Shown here in pieces: positions 7,369-14,524 of a stretch of DNA of 64,000 nucleotides. Below the pieces are notes generated by a model. It made no database searches. It was not told where the DNA came from and was given only the letters and a program-made list of their open reading frames with translations. This stretch comes from CAYXWH01 sp964468755 (GTDB lineage Bacteria; Chloroflexota; Dehalococcoidia; Dehalococcoidales; RBG-16-60-22). Both the position numbers and the translations under genes were made by a program. Each line of letters begins with the position of its first letter. The stretch's first letter is position 1. The stretch spans positions 1 through 64,000 of the forward strand of contig CAYXWH010000002.1 in NCBI GenBank assembly GCA_964468755.1, in the 5' to 3' direction.

Positions 7369-9801
7369 ATGCAATACGCTGAGGTCAGTGTCAATTCACC
7401 CGTAGCCCGGCGCAGGACCTTCAGTTACAGTATACCTCCCGGCTGGAAGACAGCTATTGGTGATGCGGTACTGGTTCCCTTCGGAGACCGGGTACTCCAG
7501 GGTATTGTCCTGGAGCTGAGTCCCCTCCCGGCCGTGGCGGAGACCCGGGAAATAGCCCGGATAATCGGTACGGTCTTAACACCGGCGCAGGTGTCACTTG
7601 CCCGATGGATCAGTCAGTACTACCTTACCCCGCTTTTTGATGCGGTAGCCCTTATGCTCCCTCCGGGATTTGAGCGCAAGCCGGTGACTCTTATCTCGGC
7701 AACCACGGACATCGACAGTCATATACCGGCTTCACTTTCACCGGAACAGAGGCAAACCCTGATGCTTGTCCAGCAACGGGGCACTACCACACTTAAGGAA
7801 CTGGAAAAAGGACCGGGCAAGAAAAAAGCTCAGACTATCATCTCGCAACTGGTGAGACGAAACCTGCTGGTGAGGAGTTATGAGCTGGAGCCGGTGAGGA
7901 TCAAAGCCAAGCAGGTACCTTATATAGGTAGCACCGTGAAGGCAAGTGAAGCCAGTACCGAACCTGACCGCCTGCGCCGTCGTGGCGCGGTGAAACAGGC
8001 GGCACTGCTCGAATTCCTCATCCGTCAGACAGACCCGGTGCCCTGGGCAGAAGCCAGAACGAAGACCGGCGTTGATAAAGCCGCCGCCAACGCTCTCGTC
8101 GATAAGGGTCTGGCTACCTGGCAAGAAGTCAGGGTAAGGCGTGAGCCGATTTCCCACCCGGATATAGTGCCATCATACCCCCTTCCCCTCACCAAAGCCC
8201 AGAAATCAGCCTTCGAAGTTATTAAGTCACGGTTGCTCCAGCCGCCGGGAATATCCCCGGCAATCTTCCTGCTCCACGGCATTACCGGCAGCGGTAAGAC
8301 CGAAATATACCTCCAGGCACTGGCAGAGACAGTGAAGCAGGGTAAGCGCGGCATTGTCCTGGTGCCAGAAATTTCCCTTACCCCGCAAACCATCGAACGC
8401 TTCGCCTCGCGCTTCCCGGGCAGGGTAGCGGTGATACACAGCAAGCTCTCCCTCGGAGAACAATTTGACGAGTGGCAGGGCATTGAAAACGGCGAGTTCG
8501 ACGTAGTGATTGGCTCACGGAGCGCCCTCTTCGCCCCGCAACCGGACCTGGGGCTGATTGTGATTGACGAGGAGCATGAGTGGACCTACAAGCAAAGTGA
8601 CCAATCACCCCGCTATCACACCCGCAATGCCGCCATCAAGCTCGCCGAACTTACCGGGGCAGTAGTCATTCTGGGCAGTGCCACCCCGGACGTCGAGACG
8701 TATTACCATGCCCAAAATGGAGACTACCAGCTCCTCCAGCTCCCGGAACGGGTTGTCCCCAGCGAGGGGGCACCGCTGCCCGGCGTTGAAGTAGTAGATA
8801 TGAGGGAGGAATTAAAGGCGGGTAACCGCAGTGTCTTCAGTCGCTCATTGTCCCAGGTGACTGCCCGGGCAGTAGCCAGCCGGGAGCAGGTAATTCTCTT
8901 TCTCAACCGCCGCGGAGCTGCCACGCTCATCCAGTGCCGCCGTTGCGGTTTTGTGCTTCGCTGCCCGCGCTGTGAAGTGGCACTTAATTACCACACGGAT
9001 GAAGATGTCCTTACCTGTCACCAGTGCAATTACCGTACCCGGCTCCCGCAGTCCTGCCCCCGGTGCTCCAGTCGGCAGATCAAATTCCTCGGCATCGGCA
9101 CCCAGAAGCTGGAGAAGGAAGCCGGTTACGCCTTCCCTCAGGCACGGCACCTACGATGGGACAGCGATGTAACCCGCGGCAGGGATTCCCACCAGAAAAT
9201 ACTGAGCCGGTTCCGTAACGGCGAGGCAGACATGCTTATCGGTACGCAAATGATTGCCAAGGGACTGGACATCCCCTCAGTGACGGTGGTGGGAGTGATC
9301 AGCGCCGATACCAGCCTGAACCTGCCTGACTTCCGCGCCGGAGAGCGGACATTCCAGCTTATCAGCCAGGTGGCGGGCCGGGCGGGGCGTGGACCTGCCG
9401 GCGGGCAGGTAATCATTCAGACATACTGCCCCGGGCACTACGCAATAAAGGCTGCCGCGCACCATGACTATGCCGCTTTCTACAATCAGGAAATCAGCTA
9501 CCGGCGTCAATTACAAAATCCACCCTTCAAACAACTGGCGCTACTGACCCATGTCCATACCAACGACCACGCCTGCCAGAAAGAGACAGAACGGGTAAAA
9601 AAGCTGCTTATCACGGAAAGAGATGCCCGTGGAATCGCTGACATTGCCCTCATCGGTCCCGCTCCAGCTTTTATCCAGCGGCGGCGCGGCCGATACCGCT
9701 GGCAGCTGATACTCCGCGGCGCTGATATCGCTGCCTTTCTGGCACCGGTTCCTTTGCCCCAGGGGTGGACAGTTGACATTGACCCGGCGAGTCTGGTTTA
9801 G
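7369..9801 (+). CDS. priA: Primosomal helicase PriA
   Basis: Superfamily 2 DNA helicase that recognises stalled replication forks and restarts replication. The roughly 810-residue product has an N-terminal 3'-DNA-end-binding domain starting AEVSVNSPVARRRTFSY. Walker A GITGSGKTE lies near residue 305, the DEEH box near 400, and helicase motifs IGTQMIAKGLD and QVAGRAGRGPAGG near 630-680. Two zinc-binding clusters (CRRCG, CPRC, CHQC, CPRC) lie between about 525 and 570. The start is uncertain: GGAAGG sits 4 bases before this ATG, while a GTG at 7357 has no site. Lies between rplS and def. Confidence 0.95.
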   Translation: MQYAEVSVNSPVARRRTFSYSIPPGWKTAIGDAVLVPFGDRVLQGIVLELSPLPAVAETREIARIIGTVLTPAQVSLARWISQYYLTPLFDAVALMLPPGFERKPVTLISATTDIDSHIPASLSPEQRQTLMLVQQRGTTTLKELEKGPGKKKAQTIISQLVRRNLLVRSYELEPVRIKAKQVPYIGSTVKASEASTEPDRLRRRGAVKQAALLEFLIRQTDPVPWAEARTKTGVDKAAANALVDKGLATWQEVRVRREPISHPDIVPSYPLPLTKAQKSAFEVIKSRLLQPPGISPAIFLLHGITGSGKTEIYLQALAETVKQGKRGIVLVPEISLTPQTIERFASRFPGRVAVIHSKLSLGEQFDEWQGIENGEFDVVIGSRSALFAPQPDLGLIVIDEEHEWTYKQSDQSPRYHTRNAAIKLAELTGAVVILGSATPDVETYYHAQNGDYQLLQLPERVVPSEGAPLPGVEVVDMREELKAGNRSVFSRSLSQVTARAVASREQVILFLNRRGAATLIQCRRCGFVLRCPRCEVALNYHTDEDVLTCHQCNYRTRLPQSCPRCSSRQIKFLGIGTQKLEKEAGYAFPQARHLRWDSDVTRGRDSHQKILSRFRNGEADMLIGTQMIAKGLDIPSVTVVGVISADTSLNLPDFRAGERTFQLISQVAGRAGRGPAGGQVIIQTYCPGHYAIKAAAHHDYAAFYNQEISYRRQLQNPPFKQLALLTHVHTNDHACQKETERVKKLLITERDARGIADIALIGPAPAFIQRRRGRYRWQLILRGADIAAFLAPVPLPQGWTVDIDPASLV

Positions 9802-9855
9802 TACACTATAGGTGAAACAGATAGGAAATAAACGTATTTTTTTGGAGAGCACGGA

Positions 9856-10344
9856 ATGACCGTTCTTCCCATCCATACCCTCCCCGACCCTGTCCTGAGG
9901 CAGAAAGCAAAGAAAGTCGGAACCATTGACGGCTCCACTAAAAAACTAATAGCCGATATGCTTGAAACGCTGCACGCCGATCCCGGAAGGGCAGGGCTGG
10001 CGGCTCCGCAGGTTGGCGTTTCCTTGCGGATCTGTGTTATCAGCCTTCCCGATGAAGACGATATTGTCCTGGTAAACCCGGAGATAGTGAAGAAATCCGG
10101 TGAGCGCGCTGTGGACGAGGGCTGCCTCAGTGTGCCCGGTTATTATGGAGAAATCAAGCGCGCGGAATCAGTTACCGTCAAGGGTCGTGGTCAGGATGGG
10201 AAACCGGTGAGAATCAAGGCGGAGGGACTGATGGCGCAAGCCCTGGAACATGAAATCGACCACCTTAACGGGCGGCTTTATCTGGACCATCTGGAAAGCA
10301 CGGAAAAACTGCACAGGGTCGAGGCCGAAGAACCCGGACTTTGA
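9856..10344 (+). CDS. def: Peptide deformylase
   Basis: Removes the formyl group from the initiator Met of new proteins, using a bound metal. All three signature motifs are present in the 162-residue product: GLAAPQVGV (about 48-56), EGCLSVPG (about 92-99, with the metal-binding Cys) and HEIDHLNG (about 133-140). Starts at ATG with GGAGAG upstream. It follows priA closely, and the start of a def-fmt type cluster is common, but no fmt follows here; the next gene is convergent. Confidence 0.95.
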   Translation: MTVLPIHTLPDPVLRQKAKKVGTIDGSTKKLIADMLETLHADPGRAGLAAPQVGVSLRICVISLPDEDDIVLVNPEIVKKSGERAVDEGCLSVPGYYGEIKRAESVTVKGRGQDGKPVRIKAEGLMAQALEHEIDHLNGRLYLDHLESTEKLHRVEAEEPGL

Positions 10345-10382
10345 ATGGAATGAAGGCTACCGCTTACCGTCACTCCCCCAGA

Positions 10383-10664
10383 TTACCCATCCCGATATTT
10401 TGCCATCACGGGCTGGTACTGGCTGGTGACAAGCGTCTTTACCACCGCGCCAATTGAGGGGTCAGGCTCCAGGTAAAACAGCTCATCGAGTCGATAATCA
10501 GGAAAGGCACGTTTCGCCCCGATAATGAATTTCTCATTGATGCCGCGTGAGCCTTCACGTACCCGGTACACCTGGCTTACTGACAGCCCCATAGCCCCAG
10601 CCAATTCCGACAAGTTACGGTAGTTCCCGTTGCACAAATCAAAAATTCTTGTCCTGATTATCAT
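10383..10664 (-). CDS. Small helix-turn-helix protein
   Basis: A 93-residue protein with a Cro/LacI-like helix-turn-helix at about residues 18-42 (LSELAGAMGLSVSQVYRVREG), followed by a region resembling the third and fourth helices of that fold. A longer frame starting at 10715 would begin inside the promoter spacer, so the internal ATG at 10664 is preferred. It is transcribed away from the APC permease gene, and a TGCCA/TGGCA inverted repeat sits at its own start of transcription. It may therefore repress itself and perhaps the permease. Specific family not recognised. Confidence 0.7.
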   Translation of the reverse strand: MIIRTRIFDLCNGNYRNLSELAGAMGLSVSQVYRVREGSRGINEKFIIGAKRAFPDYRLDELFYLEPDPSIGAVVKTLVTSQYQPVMAKYRDG

Positions 10665-10680
10665 AACGCTGCGCTGGTAC

Positions 10681-10692
10681 TGCCAGTTGGCA
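10681..10692. promoter_or_regulatory. TGCCA-GT-TGGCA inverted repeat, likely operator
   Basis: A perfect 5-bp inverted repeat around GT, centred at the expected transcription start of the helix-turn-helix gene. A further TGGCA half-site occurs at 10729-10733 beside the permease -35 box. A related repeat with a 4-base centre lies at 27756-27769. Confidence 0.45.
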
Positions 10693-10694
10693 AT

Positions 10695-10722
10695 ATTATA
10701 GCATATTAATGACATTTGTCAA
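10695..10722 (-). promoter_or_regulatory. Promoter of helix-turn-helix gene
   Basis: Minus-strand TTGACA (10717-10722) and TATAAT (10695-10700), both consensus, with 16-base spacing. Confidence 0.8.
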
Positions 10723-10738
10723 TACATCTGGCAAAAAG

Positions 10739-10767
10739 TTGACACCGAGCCCTGATATTACTACAAT
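10739..10767 (+). promoter_or_regulatory. Promoter of APC permease gene
   Basis: TTGACA (10739-10744) and TACAAT (10762-10767) with 17-base spacing, back to back with the divergent regulator promoter. Confidence 0.75.
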
Positions 10768-10803
10768 AATCCTTTGTGGCAATCATTCGACAAACATTGA
10801 TAC

Positions 10804-12291
10804 ATGACTAATAACTGGCACCGTAAACCGGGCGACAGGATTTTTCGTCCCCGCCGAATCAAGCGTTTCCGTTTGAGACGAGTACTGGGTGTAGCCGCGG
10901 TATTCAGCGCCGGCTACGGGAATGTCGGTTCCTCCATTTATTACGCGCTGGGCATTGTTGCCGTGGTAGCGATTGGGGCAACGCCGATAGCGCTGGGTAT
11001 TGCCGGCATCCTCTTTATTTTTACTGCCCTTACCTATGCGGAAGGAACGGCAGCCCTACCCGAAGCCGGCGGCTCCGCCAGCTTTGCCCGGCACGGGTTT
11101 AATGACCTGGCGGGTTTTGCTGCCGGGTGGGCGCTGATGCTGAGCTATATTGTCACCATCGCTATCTCCGCCTTTACCATTCCCCCCTACCTGGGTTTCT
11201 TCTGGGAACCGCTTAAGGATTCCGCCATCATTGGCACCATCGCTTCCATAGGCATCGTCGGCTTTCTAATGGTCTTGAACGTTGTCGGCATCAAGGAAAC
11301 CTCGGTGGTCAACATTGGCGCCGCCATACTGGATATCGCTACGCAGGTTTCGCTGGTGGTCATTGGTTTCATACTGCTGTTTAATCCTACCGTTCTATGG
11401 CACCGCATTATTGATAACTGGCCAACCTCCGAGAATCTGGTCCTGGGTATAGCCCTGGCGTCCATTGCCTACACCGGCATCGAAACCATGTCGCAGATGG
11501 CGGAAGAGACCAAGCGACCGGAGCAAAGGGTACCCCGGGCACTGGTCTTGATGATTGTCACCGTGCTGGTTATCTTTGCCGGCATCTCCCTGGTTTCACT
11601 ATCGGCTATGTCCCCCCAGGAACTCGCCTCGGAATGGTCACGGGACCCGGTGGCGGGGATTGCCTTCTACCTGCCTATGGAAATAATACGGTTTATTCTC
11701 AAGCCACTGATTGGTATTCTCGCTGGCACTATCCTGCTTATTGCCACCAATGCCGGGCTTATCGGTATCTCCCGGCTTGCCTTCTCACTGGGCAGCCACC
11801 AGCTGGTGCCGCCAGTGCTGAGCCGGGTACACAGTCGATTCAAGACCCCCTACGTGTCAATAATTCTGTTCAGCCTGGTGGCTATCATCATCTTGATACC
11901 GGGTTTCTTTGCGTCCGATGTTTTCGAGAACATGGGAGCGCTGTACACATTCGGGTCACTGTTAGCGTTCATGTTCGCGCATGCCTCCATCCTCAGCCTG
12001 AGAATCAGAAAACCGGAGTTACCGCGTCCGTTCAAACTTGGTGGTAACATCAGGTTTCGGGGACGCGAGCTGCCGTTAAGCGCCATCATTGGTCTGGCGG
12101 CTATCTCGGCAATATGGATAATCATCATGATTACCCAGGCCTATAGCCGCTGGGTAGGGCTCATCTGGATGGCCATCGGGCTGATTATTTACTACCTCTA
12201 TCGACGTCAACAGGGTATGCCGTTGACCCACACCGAAGGCAGGGAAAAGCCAAAGAGTTTTTGGGAAAATAACCGGGGAAAAAGATTGTAG
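10804..12291 (+). CDS. APC-family permease, amino acid or cation
   Basis: A 495-residue integral membrane protein with about 12 hydrophobic spans. The first span carries the helix-breaking SAGYGNVGSSIYYALG that binds substrate in the amino acid-polyamine-cation fold. The conserved EGTAALPEAGGSASFARHGF segment follows near residue 85. The cytoplasmic loop MAEETKRPEQRVPRA near 235 is also typical. Substrate cannot be read from sequence. It is followed by a UspA protein and two RCK proteins. The known potassium importer KimA combines an APC fold with a UspA-like domain, so cation transport is a real alternative to amino acid transport. No clear ribosome site. Confidence 0.85.
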   Translation: MTNNWHRKPGDRIFRPRRIKRFRLRRVLGVAAVFSAGYGNVGSSIYYALGIVAVVAIGATPIALGIAGILFIFTALTYAEGTAALPEAGGSASFARHGFNDLAGFAAGWALMLSYIVTIAISAFTIPPYLGFFWEPLKDSAIIGTIASIGIVGFLMVLNVVGIKETSVVNIGAAILDIATQVSLVVIGFILLFNPTVLWHRIIDNWPTSENLVLGIALASIAYTGIETMSQMAEETKRPEQRVPRALVLMIVTVLVIFAGISLVSLSAMSPQELASEWSRDPVAGIAFYLPMEIIRFILKPLIGILAGTILLIATNAGLIGISRLAFSLGSHQLVPPVLSRVHSRFKTPYVSIILFSLVAIIILIPGFFASDVFENMGALYTFGSLLAFMFAHASILSLRIRKPELPRPFKLGGNIRFRGRELPLSAIIGLAAISAIWIIIMITQAYSRWVGLIWMAIGLIIYYLYRRQQGMPLTHTEGREKPKSFWENNRGKRL

Positions 12292-12314
12292 ATTTTGGCT
12301 AACAGGGCTATAAT
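12286..12314 (+). promoter_or_regulatory. Promoter of UspA gene
   Basis: TTGTAG (12286-12291) and TATAAT (12309-12314) with 17-base spacing, overlapping the permease stop codon. The UspA-RCK genes may thus be transcribed without the permease. Confidence 0.6.
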
Positions 12315-12348
12315 ACACTTTAATAAAATCGATTAGTTGTATCAAAGT

Positions 12349-12768
12349 ATGGAATTTAAGAAGATACTGGTGCCCGTTGCGGGACATGTGGCTGATGAAG
12401 AGGCAATGCGGTTCGCCTGCCGGATGTCCAAAAGGGTCAAGGGTAAAATATGGTCGGTATATATAATCACCATTAAACGGTCTCTGCCGCTTGATGCTGA
12501 AATCGAGTCGGAGATTCGCAAGGCCGAAGGCATCCTGGACCACATCGAAAGTGTTGCCGAGGAAGAAGACTGTGAAATCGAAACGGATGTACTCCAGGCT
12601 CGTGATGCCGGACCGGCGATTATCGATGAGGCTGTCGATAAAGCATGTGACCTCATCACCATGGGGGTTAATTATAAGCGACGTTTCGGCCAGTTTAGTC
12701 TCGGTAACGTGGTGCCATATGTATTACAAAATGCTCCCTGTCCGGTGATACTCTATCACGAGCAATGA
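12349..12768 (+). CDS. Universal stress protein A family protein
   Basis: A 139-residue single UspA domain. It opens with FKKILVPVAGH, the first beta strand of the fold, and ends with a DLITMGVNYKRRFGQFSLGNVVPYVLQNAPCPVILYHE segment, which is the nucleotide-loop end of the family. The loop is G-x2-x9-G-like but not a perfect ATP-binding signature, so nucleotide binding is uncertain. The ATG at 12349 was chosen because it begins the conserved strand. It lies between an APC permease and two RCK proteins, which suggests a regulatory partner of transport rather than a general stress role (inference). Confidence 0.85.
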   Translation: MEFKKILVPVAGHVADEEAMRFACRMSKRVKGKIWSVYIITIKRSLPLDAEIESEIRKAEGILDHIESVAEEEDCEIETDVLQARDAGPAIIDEAVDKACDLITMGVNYKRRFGQFSLGNVVPYVLQNAPCPVILYHEQ

Positions 12769-12792
12769 ATTGACTAGAAATCAGGTGATGAA

Positions 12793-13191
12793 ATGAAGGT
12801 AGTCATTATGGGGTGCAGTAGAGTGGGCGCCCAATTAGCCGCACTGCTGGATGTTGAAGGGAATGAAATCACTATTCTGGACAATGAACCCTACAGCTTC
12901 CGCAGACTACCACCCAATTTCCACGGCACGGCAATGGTGGGTAACGGACTTCACGAAGAAACACTTAGAAAAGCCGGAATTGAAAAAGCCGATGCCTTCG
13001 TGGCGGTAACCCAGGGAGACAATCGAAATGTGATGTCCTGCCAAATCGCCAAGCACATTTTCAACGTGCCCCGGGTACTCTGCCGAGTCTATGACCCGCT
13101 GCGCCAGGAGTTATACGAGACCCTGGAGCTGGAGACAATAAGCCCGACAACCATTTTCGCCCAGTTGTTGAAGGAAAAACTGGAGAGTTGA
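12793..13191 (+). CDS. RCK_N (TrkA-N) nucleotide-binding protein
   Basis: A 132-residue Rossmann-fold protein: MKVVIMGCSRVGAQLAALL is the NAD-binding glycine loop, with the acidic end of beta-2 at TILDNE. It lacks the C-terminal RCK_C ligand domain carried by the next gene product. RCK proteins form rings that gate potassium channels and transporters in response to NAD(H), ATP or c-di-AMP. An AGGTGAT site precedes the ATG. No Trk/Ktr membrane subunit lies in the window, so the partner could be the adjacent APC permease. Confidence 0.88.
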   Translation: MKVVIMGCSRVGAQLAALLDVEGNEITILDNEPYSFRRLPPNFHGTAMVGNGLHEETLRKAGIEKADAFVAVTQGDNRNVMSCQIAKHIFNVPRVLCRVYDPLRQELYETLELETISPTTIFAQLLKEKLES

Positions 13192-13210
13192 GGTAGTAAG
13201 AGGTAGTACT

Positions 13211-13876
13211 ATGTATATCATCGTCGTTGGTGGTGGCCGAATCGGCTACTACCTGATTAAGGCGCTGCTGGAAGAGGAGCATGAGGTGCTCCTCATCGAG
13301 AAAGACCCTTACGTGTGCCGAATCATTAACGAGGAGATGGGCAGCATCTGCTTCCGCGGTGATGGCTGTGAAGCAGCAACATTACAGGAAGTAGGTACCG
13401 GCCGGGCCGATATGCTGGTGGCAGTTACCGGAGATGATGAAGATAACCTGGTTGCCTGCCAGGTAGCCAAGTACAAATTCAATGTGCCCCGGACTATCGC
13501 CCGTATCAGAAACCCGCAGAACGAAGCCCTCTTCAAGAAACTGGGGGTAGATGTGACGGTAAGCGCCACCCAGATCATTCTGGAATCCATCGAGCAGGAA
13601 GTGCCCACCCACCCGCTGATACACCTGCTCAATATCAGAGACAAAGGGCTGGTAATGGTGGACGTAAAAATTCCTGTTGAATCTACCAGCGTAGGCAAGG
13701 CAATCAGGGAGCTCAATTTACCGGAAGAGAGCAAGCTGGCACTGATTATTCCCAAGGAACAAAATCCGCACCTGCCGGCGGCCAGTACCGTTCTCCAGTC
13801 CGGCGACCATGTGATCGCCATTACCCCTCCGGAACTGGAGGAGGCTCTTCGGTCGGCACTGAGAGGCGCTAAATAG
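13211..13876 (+). CDS. TrkA-type protein with RCK_N and RCK_C domains
   Basis: A 221-residue protein with an N-terminal NAD-binding Rossmann domain (YIIVVGGGRIGYYLIKAL, residues 2-19, acidic LLIEKD at beta-2). A C-terminal RCK_C domain starts near residue 140 (KGLVMVDVKIPVESTSVGKAIRELNLP through GDHVIAITPPE). Length fits single-unit KtrA-like proteins. It follows the one-domain paralogue by 19 bases; the pair may form mixed rings controlling a cation transporter. The glycine motif is intact in both. Confidence 0.9.
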   Translation: MYIIVVGGGRIGYYLIKALLEEEHEVLLIEKDPYVCRIINEEMGSICFRGDGCEAATLQEVGTGRADMLVAVTGDDEDNLVACQVAKYKFNVPRTIARIRNPQNEALFKKLGVDVTVSATQIILESIEQEVPTHPLIHLLNIRDKGLVMVDVKIPVESTSVGKAIRELNLPEESKLALIIPKEQNPHLPAASTVLQSGDHVIAITPPELEEALRSALRGAK

Positions 13877-13996
13877 GTCTTCAATTTTACCGGAGCCTTA
13901 CCATGGAGCCTTGATAAGGGATATACCGGACAGAAAGTAACGCCATTATCTGGCAAATGAATACTTGATGTCCACTAATGTAATGAACAGCGGGTG

Positions 13997-14506
13997 ATGA
14001 CGACCGGCAACTGTAATAAGTACTGGGTAGTGACGTCCATACTCCTGATAGTTATCGCTATCGTTGCCGGTATCATAGCCTGGTCACGATACCAGCCAAG
14101 CCAGCCGATAGAGGTTACACTGGCTCCGGAACCGGAAGTAGCCGGCGAAATCTCCATCAGCGGCAGTATCAACAATCCCGGTTGCTATCCTTTCACTGCC
14201 GATGATAGTATAGCCGATATCATCCTCGCTGCCGGAGGCACCACTGACGGCGCTGACTTCAGCCGCATCACCTTTACCATTCCCCAGGATAGCGAACAAA
14301 CGACTCCTCAGAAAGTAAACCTGAACCGGGCGGACGTGTGGCTGCTGGAGGCATTACCTGGAATCGGTGAAACCAGGGCTCTAGCCATTATCGAATACCG
14401 CGAGAAGAACGGACGGTTCCATCATAGTACCGACCTGCTCAAGGTGGAAGGTATCGGCAGCGTTACCTATGAAAAGATTAAGCACCTGATAACCGTGACC
14501 GACTGA
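13997..14506 (+). CDS. comEA: Competence protein ComEA-like DNA receptor
   Basis: A membrane-anchored DNA-binding protein that delivers double-stranded DNA to the uptake channel. Residues about 10-31 form one transmembrane anchor. An SLBB-like domain follows at about 52-90 (ISISGSINNPGCYPF to ILAAGGTTDG). A helix-hairpin-helix pair ends the protein (NLNRADVWLLEALPGIGETRALAIIEYR to LLKVEGIGSVTYEKIK). At about 169 residues this is a standard ComEA. The gene sits 18 bases before comEC, the expected partner. GTG and ATG codons are adjacent at the start; ATG is listed. Confidence 0.9.
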   Translation: MTTGNCNKYWVVTSILLIVIAIVAGIIAWSRYQPSQPIEVTLAPEPEVAGEISISGSINNPGCYPFTADDSIADIILAAGGTTDGADFSRITFTIPQDSEQTTPQKVNLNRADVWLLEALPGIGETRALAIIEYREKNGRFHHSTDLLKVEGIGSVTYEKIKHLITVTD

Positions 14507-14524
14507 TGTTCAGGATGAAGGTAT

